A DNA stretch of 64,000 bases from assembly GCF_026343295.1 (NCBI RefSeq), contig NZ_JAPELY010000001.1:62001-126000 (forward strand). Reading direction: 5' to 3'. A program made the position numbers and the translations under genes. This stretch comes from Streptomyces sp. NBC_00083. Its GTDB lineage: Bacteria; Actinomycetota; Actinomycetes; Streptomycetales; Streptomycetaceae. The notes below the pieces were generated by a model. That model was not told where the DNA came from. It saw only the letters and a program-made list of their open reading frames with translations, and ran no database searches. Below are positions 51,208 to 58,925 of the stretch, piece by piece (within the stretch, counting starts at the first letter, position 1; each line of letters starts with the position of its first letter).

Positions 51208-52692
51208 TCAGCTCCCCGTGGGCCGGACGAGGCAGGCGGCGGTGCGCAGCAGGATGCACAGGTCCCGCCAGAGCGACCAGTGGTCGATGTAGTAGTTGTC
51301 GTAGCGCGCCCGGTCCTCGATCGAGGTGTCGCCGCGCAGCCCCTCGACCTGGGCGAGCCCGGTGAGCCCGACCGGCATCCGGTGGCGGGCCGCGTAGCCG
51401 GGGTGCGCGCTGCTGAACTGGGCGACGAAGTAGGGGCGTTCGGGGCGCGGGCCGACGAGGCTCATGTCGCCGCGGATCACGTTCCACAGCTGGGGCAGCT
51501 CGTCGAGGGAGGTGCGCCGCATGAAGTGCCCGGCGCGGCTCATGCGGTGGTCGTCGGCGATGTTCCAGCGGGTGGCGGCCTCGTGGACGGTGTCGGGGCG
51601 CAGCGTACGGAACTTCAGGAGCGTGAACGGGGTGCCGCGCACTCCGACGCGTTCCTGCCGGAACAGCACCCCGGGCCCGTCGCTGCGGCGCAGCAGGACG
51701 GCGCACACCAGCAGCACGGGCGACGCGGCGATCAGCGCGGGCACGGTGAGTGCCAGGTCGAGGAGGCGCTTGAGGAAGAGGCCGACGGCGCCGGCGGGGG
51801 TGCTGGTCAGCGGGGAGCAGGGGAAGGCGGCGACCTCGTCGGCCTGCCCGCCGGGCACGGTGTGGCCGGGGGCGCGGGTGTCGAGCTGCCACAGCGCGCA
51901 GCCCATGGCTTCGAGGAGCGCCGGGGAGGCGGGGGTGGGGCCGGCCGCCTCGACGGCGTACGTGAACAGGCAGTCCCGTACGCCGTTCTGGATGACGGCG
52001 CGCTGGACCTCCTCCAGGCTGCGCAGGACCGGCACCGGGCCGGCCTCGACGGGGGTCTCGGACGGCGGCACGACGACCCCGACCGGGCGGACCCCGCCGC
52101 CGGACTGGCGCACCAGCGCCGCCGTGACGCGGACGGCGGTCGCGGCGGGGCCCACCACCAGGGCCGGGCGGGGCCTGCGGGCGGCCTTGCGGCGGCGCAG
52201 CCACAGCGCGGCGCCGCGCCCGGCGCAGCTCGCCACCGTCTGGACCGCGCATCCCGCGGCGACCGCGGAGACCGCGAGCGGCACGTCGCCCGCCTCACGG
52301 GCGAGGGCGTTCTGGTGGGTCAGGACGGCGGCCAGCACGCACCAGCCGGTCAGGGCGCGCACGAAGAGGGCGGGCACGTCGCCGAGCACCCCGCCCGCCA
52401 TCACCGGCCGGTAGAGCCCGGCCTGGGCGTTGAGCAGGAGGACGGTGGCGACGAGCAGCCCGGCGGGGCCCGGCGGCAGCCCGGAGTACGGCAGGGCGAG
52501 CATGCCGAGCAGGCCCGCCGCGCAGTCGACGGCGAGCAGCACCGACACGAAGGTGCCGCCGGTGCGCGGCCGTCCGGCCGGGTGGACGAAGTGGTCCGGC
52601 GCCTCGCGGGGCGTGACCACCGAGACGGTTCCCGTTGACATCCCGGCGCCGTGGGGTCCCCCGGCGGACGGGACGATGCTTTCCGCGGTCAC
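51208..52692 (-). CDS. Polyprenyl glycosylphosphotransferase (initiating sugar-1-P transferase)
   Basis: 494 residues of the WbaP/WcaJ type. N-terminal membrane helices and a central Rossmann-like region (ALVVGPAATAVRVTAALVRQ) precede the catalytic domain: LFLKRLLDLALTVPALIAAS, VLFRQERVGVRGTPFTLLKF, RRTSLDELPQLWNVIRGDMS and LVGPRPERPYFV. It transfers a hexose-1-phosphate to undecaprenyl phosphate, the first committed step of the polymer. GTG 52692 overlaps the upstream glycosyltransferase stop as GTGA. Confidence 0.93.
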   Translation of the reverse strand: MTAESIVPSAGGPHGAGMSTGTVSVVTPREAPDHFVHPAGRPRTGGTFVSVLLAVDCAAGLLGMLALPYSGLPPGPAGLLVATVLLLNAQAGLYRPVMAGGVLGDVPALFVRALTGWCVLAAVLTHQNALAREAGDVPLAVSAVAAGCAVQTVASCAGRGAALWLRRRKAARRPRPALVVGPAATAVRVTAALVRQSGGGVRPVGVVVPPSETPVEAGPVPVLRSLEEVQRAVIQNGVRDCLFTYAVEAAGPTPASPALLEAMGCALWQLDTRAPGHTVPGGQADEVAAFPCSPLTSTPAGAVGLFLKRLLDLALTVPALIAASPVLLVCAVLLRRSDGPGVLFRQERVGVRGTPFTLLKFRTLRPDTVHEAATRWNIADDHRMSRAGHFMRRTSLDELPQLWNVIRGDMSLVGPRPERPYFVAQFSSAHPGYAARHRMPVGLTGLAQVEGLRGDTSIEDRARYDNYYIDHWSLWRDLCILLRTAACLVRPTGS

Positions 52693-53855
52693 TGGCTGAT
52701 GGGTTCCCTGTGCTCGGAGCGCTGCAGGGCGGCCACGTCGCGGTAGACCCGCGCGATGCTCCGGGCCGTCTGCCGCACGTCATGGGTGGTGGTCACGTGG
52801 TCGTGGCCCTGGCGGGCGAGGGAGGCGCGCAGCGGTGCGTCGGTGAGCAGCCGCGTCATGGCGTCGGCGAGCGCGCCGGGATCCTCCGGCGGTACGAGAC
52901 AGAGCGGGGCGTGCCCCGGCGCGAGGCTCTCGGCGGAGCCCCCGACGTCGGTGACCACGACGGGGGTGCCGCAGGCCATCGCCTCCAGCGGGGCGAGCGC
53001 CATCCCCTCCCACCGCGAGGGCAGTACGACCAGGTCGGCCGCGCGGTACCAGGCGGCGGTGTCGGAGACCGCGCCGACGAGGGAGACCGACGCCGGGGCC
53101 GCCGCGCGCAGCGCCGCCAGGTCGGGGCCGTCGCCGACCAGGACGAGATGGGCGCCGGGCACCGCGCGGCGCACGTCCTGCCAGGCGCGGAGCAGGACGT
53201 CCTGGCCCTTCTGCCGGCAGAGCCGTCCGACGCACACCACGAGCGGCGCGTCCGTGGCGGCCGGCTTCTCGTCGGGTGCGCGGTACTGGTCGAGGTCGAC
53301 GCCGTTGGGGATCACCGCGAACGACGCGAGGACCCCGGCGCGTTCCCCGGTGGCCCGCTCGCCCTCGCTGACGCACACGACGCGCGAGGTCCAGCGCACC
53401 GCGGCCCGTTCCCAACTCCGCGACAGCCGGGCGGTGATCCCGCCGACCGCCTCGAACGACCAGGCGTGCGGCTGGAAGACGGTGGGTACGGTGCCGCGTG
53501 CGGCGAGGCGTGCGGCGACCCCGGCCTTGGCGCTGTGCGCGTGGATCACGTCGGGGCGCACCTGCCGGATCAGCCGGGCCGCGCGCAAGGTCTCGCCGAG
53601 GAGGGCGGGGCCGGGGGAGCGGGTGGCGGGCCAGGGGCACATCCGGGCGCCCAGGCGCGACAGTTCGGTGCTCAACGGGCCTCCCTCGGGGCATGCCACG
53701 GTGACGCGGAATCCGCTGCGCAGCTGGTCCCGTACCAAGTCCGTGACGACTCGGGCTACGCCCCCCTCAACGGGCTGAACCAGGTGCAGGACACTCAAGT
53801 CGTCCTCGGGACCGGTCCCATCGGGTCCGCCGGGGGCGTTGGCTCTCGTGGGCAT
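52689..53855 (-). CDS. Glycosyltransferase (GT4), first gene of the glycan operon
   Basis: 388 residues, GT-B fold: VLHLVQPVEGGVARVVTDLV, DVIHAHSAKAGVAARLAARG, VIPNGVDLDQY, VVCVGRLCRQKGQDVLLRAW and the EX7E-type segment WEGMALAPLEAMACGTPVVV. It probably adds the second sugar after the initiating transferase. It is the promoter-proximal gene of the eight-gene operon running down to 44444, with a 587-base upstream region. Confidence 0.92.
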   Translation of the reverse strand: MPTRANAPGGPDGTGPEDDLSVLHLVQPVEGGVARVVTDLVRDQLRSGFRVTVACPEGGPLSTELSRLGARMCPWPATRSPGPALLGETLRAARLIRQVRPDVIHAHSAKAGVAARLAARGTVPTVFQPHAWSFEAVGGITARLSRSWERAAVRWTSRVVCVSEGERATGERAGVLASFAVIPNGVDLDQYRAPDEKPAATDAPLVVCVGRLCRQKGQDVLLRAWQDVRRAVPGAHLVLVGDGPDLAALRAAAPASVSLVGAVSDTAAWYRAADLVVLPSRWEGMALAPLEAMACGTPVVVTDVGGSAESLAPGHAPLCLVPPEDPGALADAMTRLLTDAPLRASLARQGHDHVTTTHDVRQTARSIARVYRDVAALQRSEHREPISQ

Positions 53856-54391
53856 GCGCGGTCACTCCGGTCCTGGCGCTCGAAATGAAAGCTGGACAAA
53901 GATGGTGCGGGGCCGGCCCCGATGTGCGGCCCGCTCGTGAATTCCGCTTTACCGGTCGTGCGGTTGCTGTGCAGATACCGGGGTCCCCACGCGTCGAACG
54001 GCCCCGGGGCGAGGAGCACTGTAACCGTATTTACGACCCGGTCCCGTCATGAATGCGGGGGCCGGAGTGTCCCTTCGGGCGATTCGGCGTATCCCGTTGA
54101 CGGTTGGCTCGTTATACCGACGGCTCTGTGGTCAGCCGAATGGAAAAACGATGCACCGCGAGGTCAGCCCGGTCGTGACGGCGTGCGCGGGTCGATCCGG
54201 GACGCGTCAACATGGGTGTCGAAAGTTAACTCGCCGGGGTGATGTTCTCCGGCCGTGAACGCCGCTCGTGGTCATGGTCCGGACCGGTCCCCTGGCCACG
54301 ATTCCGGCTCCGGAAACCCGGGTTCACCCGTTAGGGGCAAAACCGGGCGGCCGGGTCCGCGTTGAGGTGTAGGTCGAGTGACAACACCCGG
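53856..54391. promoter_or_regulatory. Divergent control region between glycan operon and chaplin gene
   Basis: About 540 bases without a convincing gene. It is AT-richer than the flanks around 53880-53960 (ATGAAAGCTGGACAAAGATG, GAATTCCGCTTTACC) and around 54105-54150 (TTATACCGACG). It must hold the promoter of the glycan operon on the minus strand and that of the chaplin on the plus strand. A 69-codon open frame at 54049-54258 has no ribosome-binding site or recognisable sequence. Confidence 0.5.
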
Positions 54392-54425
54392 TCAATGCCT
54401 TTCTCAAGGTCAATGACTTTCTCAA
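54392..54425 (+). repeat. Tandem direct repeat before the chaplin gene
   Basis: TCAATG(C/A)CTTTCTCAA occurs at 54392-54407 and 54410-54425, an 18-base period, ending four bases before the AGGAG ribosome-binding site. It could be a two-site activator or repressor element or lie in the 5' leader. Confidence 0.6.
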
Positions 54426-54442
54426 TCTAGGAGTGCTTCTCC

Positions 54443-54682
54443 ATGTCGCGTACCGCGAAGGCCCTGGTCCTGTCCACCGCTGCCGTTGCCGCCATCGCAG
54501 GTGGGGCCGGCGTCGCCGCCGCCGACGCCGACGCGCACGGCGCGGCCACCCACTCCCCCGGCGTCCTGTCCGGCAACATGGCGCAGGTTCCCGTGCACGT
54601 GCCGGTCAACGTCTGTGGCAACACGGTCAACGTGATCGCCCTGCTGAACCCGGCCTTCGGCAACACCTGCGTCAACAAGTAG
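54443..54682 (+). CDS. Short chaplin
   Basis: 79 residues. The signal peptide (ALVLSTAAVAAIAGGAGVAA) is followed by a chaplin domain HSPGVLSGNMAQVPVHVPVN and VCGNTVNVIALLNPAFGNTC with both cysteines. AGGAG lies before the ATG. It is very similar to the chaplin at 56411 over the mature domain, at both protein and DNA level (GGCAACATGGCGCAGGT is shared), suggesting a local duplication. One of the two would correspond to chpF of S. coelicolor. Confidence 0.94.
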   Translation: MSRTAKALVLSTAAVAAIAGGAGVAAADADAHGAATHSPGVLSGNMAQVPVHVPVNVCGNTVNVIALLNPAFGNTCVNK

Positions 54683-54690
54683 TCCCCCCG

Positions 54691-54733
54691 CGAAGCCCCG
54701 GCCGCCCCCACCCAGGGGGCTGCCGGGGCTTCG
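54691..54733. terminator. Terminator after chaplin
   Basis: CGAAGCCCCGGC (54691-54702) pairs perfectly with GCCGGGGCTTCG (54722-54733), with inner GCCCCC/GGGGGC pairing, 8 bases past the stop. Confidence 0.85.
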
Positions 54734-54905
54734 TGCTGCCCGGATGGCGCAAGGCCGGTGAGGCGTCCGCGTGCGGGGTTGTGCCAGCTCGGCCCGGCGC
54801 GTCGCGCACGGCGGCGGCACGCGGGGCGAGCACGCGGTTGCGGGGGGTACGGGGCCCGCGCACGGTGAGGGAAATTCGCATGTCCCAGCGAAGGAGAACC
54901 GTTTC

Positions 54906-55568
54906 ATGCGTGCACGAACACCGCGGCGACTTGTCGCCGTGGCCCTCACGACCGCGATCGTCGCCGGATCCGCCGGAACCGCGCTGGCCGCCGATGCCCC
55001 ACCCGCGCGCACGGTCCGCGCGGAGGCCCCCGTCCCGGGCGCCGACGCCGTGCTGAAGCAGGTCAAGACCCTGGCCGACCTGGGCGGAGTGCTCAAGCCC
55101 GTCACCGATGTGCTGACCGGCGCGCTGAACGGCGGGTCGCCCGCCGATGTCACCGCCCTCGCCGGCAAGGCGACGTCCGCCCTGGACGCGGTGAAGGCGG
55201 CGGCTCCGGCGGCCCCGGCCGTCCCCGCGCCCGCCGTCGCCGCCCCCGCCCTGCCCGCCACCCCGCCCGCCGCGCTGCCGGCGCTTCCGCTGGGCGGCCC
55301 GCAGTTCGCCGCCGGGCCGGCGGACATCAAGGCCGACGCCGTCGCGGCGCTCAAGAAGTCGCTCGACAGCCTCGTCAAGGCGGTCACCAGCGCCAACGTC
55401 GCGGGCATCGTGCCGGCGGCGACCGAGGTGGTCACCGGGCTCGTCGGGCTCGTCGTCGCCACGGTCCTCGGCGGCGGCCTGCCCGTGCCCAACCTGCCGG
55501 GCCTGCCCGCGCTGCCCAAGCTGCCCACGGACGCGCTGCCCGTGGCGCCGCCGAAGCTGCCCGCCTGA
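54906..55568 (+). CDS. Exported Ala/Pro-rich protein of unknown function
   Basis: 220 residues with a clear signal peptide (LVAVALTTAIVAGSAGTALA, cleavage before ADAPPA). The mature part is Ala/Pro/Leu-rich: VLKQVKTLADLGGVLKPVTD, LAGKATSALDAVKAAAPAAP and a Pro-rich end. It has no cysteine and no wall-anchor motif. AAGGAG precedes the ATG at 54906. It lies between two chaplins in the same direction, with its own terminator. I do not recognise a family. Confidence 0.82.
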   Translation: MRARTPRRLVAVALTTAIVAGSAGTALAADAPPARTVRAEAPVPGADAVLKQVKTLADLGGVLKPVTDVLTGALNGGSPADVTALAGKATSALDAVKAAAPAAPAVPAPAVAAPALPATPPAALPALPLGGPQFAAGPADIKADAVAALKKSLDSLVKAVTSANVAGIVPAATEVVTGLVGLVVATVLGGGLPVPNLPGLPALPKLPTDALPVAPPKLPA

Positions 55569-55579
55569 GCCGTCCCCCC

Positions 55580-55618
55580 CGAAAGCGCCGGCACCCGCGG
55601 AGGGAGCCGGCGCTTTCG
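55580..55618. terminator. Terminator after exported protein gene
   Basis: Perfect 13-bp arms CGAAAGCGCCGGC (55580-55592) and GCCGGCGCTTTCG (55606-55618), 11 bases after the stop. The rest of the gap to 55883 is AT-richer and includes ATTCATG/CATGAAT half-sites near 55679 and 55734, with no gene. Confidence 0.85.
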
Positions 55619-55883
55619 GCTGTCCGGACCCGGGTGCGGTCCGAAGCCTGCCGCCAACTGCGCGTTGTCGGGCCGGAATTCATGAAATCGCATACGAATA
55701 TCTGCGGGCATCCATAAATGGGGCGGGAGCCCATGAATCCGAGTCCGAAGGGTTTCCCAACCGTCCGGGAGTCGTTACCCAGGACGAAGCAGCGCACAGC
55801 ATTGTCAGAAACGCGTACCGCACTGCCGTTGTGCGGTACGTGCAGATGATTCGGCGATCGAACTCGCCGCGGAAGGATTGATG

Positions 55884-56183
55884 ATGAAGTCGATGAAGGT
55901 GGCCGCGGCGGTCGCCGGTTCTCTCGCGGTCATGGGTGCGGCGGCTCCGGCCTTCGCCACCGGCGCGATGCCGCCCATGAGCCTCAACGGCGGGCTCGAC
56001 GCGCTCACCAGCCAGATGGCCTCGGCCCCCATGGTCGACGCGGCGCCCGTCCACACCACCCTGCTCGACCCGAAGTCGGACGACTCGCTGCTCCACACGG
56101 CGGCGGCCACCGCCAAGGACCTGAACAAGACGAACGGCCGGCCCGGCCAGGGCACCATGCTCGGCGGTCTTCCGATCGGCTGA
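55884..56183 (+). CDS. Small exported protein of unknown function
   Basis: About 99 residues. The signal peptide (VAAAVAGSLAVMGAAAPAFA) has cleavage near AFA/TGA. The mature part includes MPPMSLNGGLDALTSQMASA, LLDPKSDDSLLHTAAATAKD and a Gly-rich end. ATG 55884 has GGAAGG at optimal spacing; ATG 55881 is an alternative. It lies between chaplins and its small size suggests a surface or morphogenetic accessory role, unproven. Confidence 0.78.
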   Translation: MKSMKVAAAVAGSLAVMGAAAPAFATGAMPPMSLNGGLDALTSQMASAPMVDAAPVHTTLLDPKSDDSLLHTAAATAKDLNKTNGRPGQGTMLGGLPIG

Positions 56184-56410
56184 TCATCGGCTGATCGACG
56201 GCCGGGAATGCGGCCGGCGCACCCGCTGGACAATGCGCTGATCGTTCCGGCCCGATCCCGAACACATCTTTCACGGCAGCGAATTGACGGGCCTCCGGAC
56301 CCCTCCGTGCGCTGTACGAGGGAAAGACAATAAACCCGGCGTGTTCGCTTCCGGCGGCTCCCGGACCCCTGCCTACGCTGAGGCAACCCCCGAATGGAAG
56401 GTTTTTCACC

Positions 56411-56653
56411 ATGAACACTGCCAAGAAGACCGCGCTCGTCATCGCCGCCGCCGGGCTCGCCGCCGGTGCCGCCGCCGGTTCCGCTTTCGCCGACGCGGGC
56501 GCCGAGGGTGTCGCCGCCAACTCGCCCGGCGTCCTGTCCGGCAACATGGCGCAGGTCCCCGTGCACGTGCCGGTCAACGTCTGCGGCAACTCGGTCAACG
56601 TCATCGGCCTGCTGAACCCGGCCTTCGGCAACACCTGCGTCAACGACGACTGA
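56411..56653 (+). CDS. Short chaplin
   Basis: 80 residues. The signal peptide (ALVIAAAGLAAGAAAGSAFA) is followed by chaplin domain NSPGVLSGNMAQVPVHVPVN and VCGNSVNVIGLLNPAFGNTC with the cysteine pair, ending VNDD. GGAAGG lies before the ATG. By position among melC-proximal genes it is a candidate for the chpF counterpart, but the chaplin at 54443 is equally similar. Confidence 0.94.
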   Translation: MNTAKKTALVIAAAGLAAGAAAGSAFADAGAEGVAANSPGVLSGNMAQVPVHVPVNVCGNSVNVIGLLNPAFGNTCVNDD

Positions 56654-56844
56654 CGCGGCGCCGGTTCGCCACCGGTGCCCGAGCGGTACACGATGAGCGG
56701 CTCCGTGGAGTTGGGGATCCCGGGGCCGCTCCGCCATGTCCGCGCACGGCCCCTCGCCGCGTCCGGTGCGCCCCGCGAAGGACGGTTCATCCGGATGGGT
56801 GATGGCTGCGCGGGGCTCGGCCCGGAATGTCCTAGAGTCCCGGC

Positions 56845-57345
56845 ATGACTTCAGCCACCAGCGCCGTACAGCCGTCCAGGGCAGCCCTGTTGGGCTCGCT
56901 CATCGTCATCGCGTGGAGCGGCGAACACCCCGACGCATCCGGCGACGTGCCGTTCCTCATGGCGTACTCCCTCGGCGACGGCGTCGAGGGTCCCGAGGGT
57001 GCGGAGGCCGCCGCGCGGGCGCTCCTCGACGAGATCGGCATGCCGGCCGGCAGCGTGATCGACCAGACGCAGGGCGGCTCGTTCCCGGTGACCCTCATCG
57101 TGCAGGGCGGCCAGGCCGTCCTGACCATGCCGACGCTGACCGCGCAGTGCCCGGTGCCGCCCGAGTGGCTCGCGGCCGCCGAGGAGCGCGGCGCCGTCCA
57201 GTTCATGTTCGCCACCCGCTCCTGGCCCGAGGCGGTGCCCGGCGTCGCCGTCGGGGACGAGCAGTTGAAGGCGTTCGCGGGTGACGAGGACACGATCTCC
57301 ACGGCCGGCCACTGCGTGCTCCCCGTCCGCCGCCTGCGCGGCTGA
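56845..57345 (+). CDS. DUF5949-like protein
   Basis: 166 residues, cytosolic, with AALLGSLIVIAWSGEHPDAS, PFLMAYSLGDGVEGPEGAEA, SFPVTLIVQGGQAVLTMPTL and FMFATRSWPEAVPG. I recall this as a Streptomyces-specific DUF5949 family of unknown function. A -10-like TAGAGT (56833-56838) ends 6 bases before the ATG and no ribosome-binding site is present, so a leaderless mRNA is likely. The VKOR gene follows after 36 bases and may be co-transcribed. Confidence 0.8.
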   Translation: MTSATSAVQPSRAALLGSLIVIAWSGEHPDASGDVPFLMAYSLGDGVEGPEGAEAAARALLDEIGMPAGSVIDQTQGGSFPVTLIVQGGQAVLTMPTLTAQCPVPPEWLAAAEERGAVQFMFATRSWPEAVPGVAVGDEQLKAFAGDEDTISTAGHCVLPVRRLRG

Positions 57346-57381
57346 CCCCCGCCGGACGAGAACGGAACGGAGACGACAGCG

Positions 57382-58032
57382 ATGCCCCTCAACGGGACGC
57401 TCCAGGAGCCGGCGCCGGTCACCGACTCGTCCGGACCCCCACCCCGGGCCGGCGCCGCCTTCGGCGCCGGCCGCGGCTTCGCCTGGCTGGTCGTGCTGAC
57501 CGGCGCGGCCGGCCTGCTGGCCTCCTGGGTCATCACCCTCGACGAGTTCGAACTCCTGCGGAACCCCGACTTCGTCCCCGGGTGCAGCCTCAACCCGGTG
57601 ATCTCCTGCGGCAACATCATGAAGAGCGCGCAGGCCTCCGTCTTCGGCTTCCCCAACCCGATGCTCGGTCTGGTCGCGTACGGGATCGTCTGCTGCGCCG
57701 GGATGAGCCTGCTCGGCGGCGGCCGGTTCGGGCGCTGGTACTGGCTGACCCTGAACACCGGGGCGCTGTTCGGCGTCGGGTTCGTCAGCTGGCTCCAGTT
57801 CGAGTCGCTGTACCGCATCGACGCGCTGTGCCTGTGGTGCTGTCTGGCGTGGGTCGCCACCATCGTGCTGTTCTGGCGCGTCACCGCGCTCAACCTGGTC
57901 AAGGGGGCTCTGCCCGCGCCCGGTTGGGCCCGCGGGCTCTTCGCCGAGTTCGGCTGGGCGGTGCCGGTGCTGCACATCGGGGTCGTCGCGATGCTGATCC
58001 TCACGCGCTGGTGGGACTTCTGGACCGGGTGA
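57382..58032 (+). CDS. Vitamin K epoxide reductase (VKOR) family thiol oxidase
   Basis: 216 residues with about five membrane helices. The loop cysteines are in PGCSLNPVISCGNIMKS and the active-site CxxC is in ALCLWCCLAWVATIV. VKOR proteins reoxidise a periplasmic-side thioredoxin-like partner using quinone, driving disulfide formation in exported proteins. No fused thioredoxin domain is present. Its neighbours include chaplins with a conserved cysteine pair, which are plausible clients. Confidence 0.9.
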   Translation: MPLNGTLQEPAPVTDSSGPPPRAGAAFGAGRGFAWLVVLTGAAGLLASWVITLDEFELLRNPDFVPGCSLNPVISCGNIMKSAQASVFGFPNPMLGLVAYGIVCCAGMSLLGGGRFGRWYWLTLNTGALFGVGFVSWLQFESLYRIDALCLWCCLAWVATIVLFWRVTALNLVKGALPAPGWARGLFAEFGWAVPVLHIGVVAMLILTRWWDFWTG

Positions 58033-58162
58033 CGGACACCCGCCCGGCCGGGGCGGTGACGCCCAGCAGGAACGTTGGGCCAACCGCGTGAATCGCCCCC
58101 GCACCCCGACACGGCTGCCCCGCGCGGGCGTTGAGCCCACCGACCAGTCGCATGGTTGAAGC

Positions 58163-58328
58163 CTCCCCGGGCCGTGCAACCAGTACCGGCCCGGGGAGCG
58201 CCCGGCGGGCGGACGCGGTGCGGAGACCGCAGCCGTTTCCTGGGCCCGGGGCGGTCGTTGAACCCGGCATCGGACGAGAAGAGCGGACGCTTGGAGGGGC
58301 CCCGGAACCAGGACGGTTTCCGGGGCCC
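58163..58328. promoter_or_regulatory. Two hairpins upstream of melC1
   Basis: Within the 344-base gap 58033-58376, CTCCCCGGGCC (58163-58173) pairs perfectly with GGCCCGGGGAG (58188-58198), and GGGCCCCGGAA (58297-58307) with TTCCGGGGCCC (58318-58328). The first could end VKOR transcription or attenuate melC. The second lies only 48 bases before the melC1 ATG and may form in the leader. No gene is seen in the gap. Confidence 0.55.
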
Positions 58329-58376
58329 ACGCATGTGCCGGACCGGTCCGCGCGAGCGAGCACGAGGGAGACGCCG

Positions 58377-58925
58377 ATGAACCACGCGACACACTTCTGG
58401 CACGCACGACGGGCGGGCCGCACCCGCCCCGAGGGCCGCGTCCCCGAGCCGACGAGACCCGGCACTCCGCCGCCCCGCACCGCGTGGCGTCCGACCCGCC
58501 GCGGTCTGCTGCGGACCCTGTTCGCCTCGGCGAGCGTCGCCTTCACCGGCGCGGCGCTCTCCCGCATCATCGCCGCCCCGCGCCAGGGCGGCGCGGCCGG
58601 GCCGGGCTCCGCAGCGCCGGCCGTGAGCGGCCTCGGGCTCGCCGAGGGGGCCGTCTTCGACGAGATGCACGCGGGCCACCGCGTCCAGGGCCGCGTCCTC
58701 GGAGCGGACGCCGCCGACGTCGCCGTGTTCGTGGACGGCAGGCAGCTGATGCTGATGCGCCGCGCCGACGGCAGCTATCTCAGCGCCGTCGACCACTACG
58801 ACTCGTACGCCACCGCGCGCGAGGCCGCCCGCGCCGCCGCGGCCGAACTGGGCCGCGCCCGGCTCGCCGCGGTGCCGGTGCACGCGGGTCGCGAAGGGGG
58901 AGCGGCCCGTGGTGTACACGCGTAA
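58377..58925 (+). CDS. melC1: Tyrosinase cofactor/copper chaperone MelC1
   Basis: 182 residues. A twin-arginine signal (RPTRRGLLRTLFASASVAF, RR at 41-42) follows an unusually long, Pro/Arg-rich N-region of about 40 residues. The mature domain has VFDEMHAGHRVQGR, VDGRQLMLMRRADGSYLSAV and DHYDSYATAREAARAAAAEL, the MelC1 caddie fold whose tyrosine and histidines deliver copper to MelC2 and whose Tat signal exports the complex. GAGGGAG supports ATG 58377. It overlaps melC2 by 17 bases. Confidence 0.92.
   Translation: MNHATHFWHARRAGRTRPEGRVPEPTRPGTPPPRTAWRPTRRGLLRTLFASASVAFTGAALSRIIAAPRQGGAAGPGSAAPAVSGLGLAEGAVFDEMHAGHRVQGRVLGADAADVAVFVDGRQLMLMRRADGSYLSAVDHYDSYATAREAARAAAAELGRARLAAVPVHAGREGGAARGVHA

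Noticed and set aside
54049..54258. 69-codon plus-strand open frame in the glycan/chaplin control region
   Set aside because: No ribosome-binding site, no signal peptide and no recognisable motif; likely chance in GC-rich DNA.
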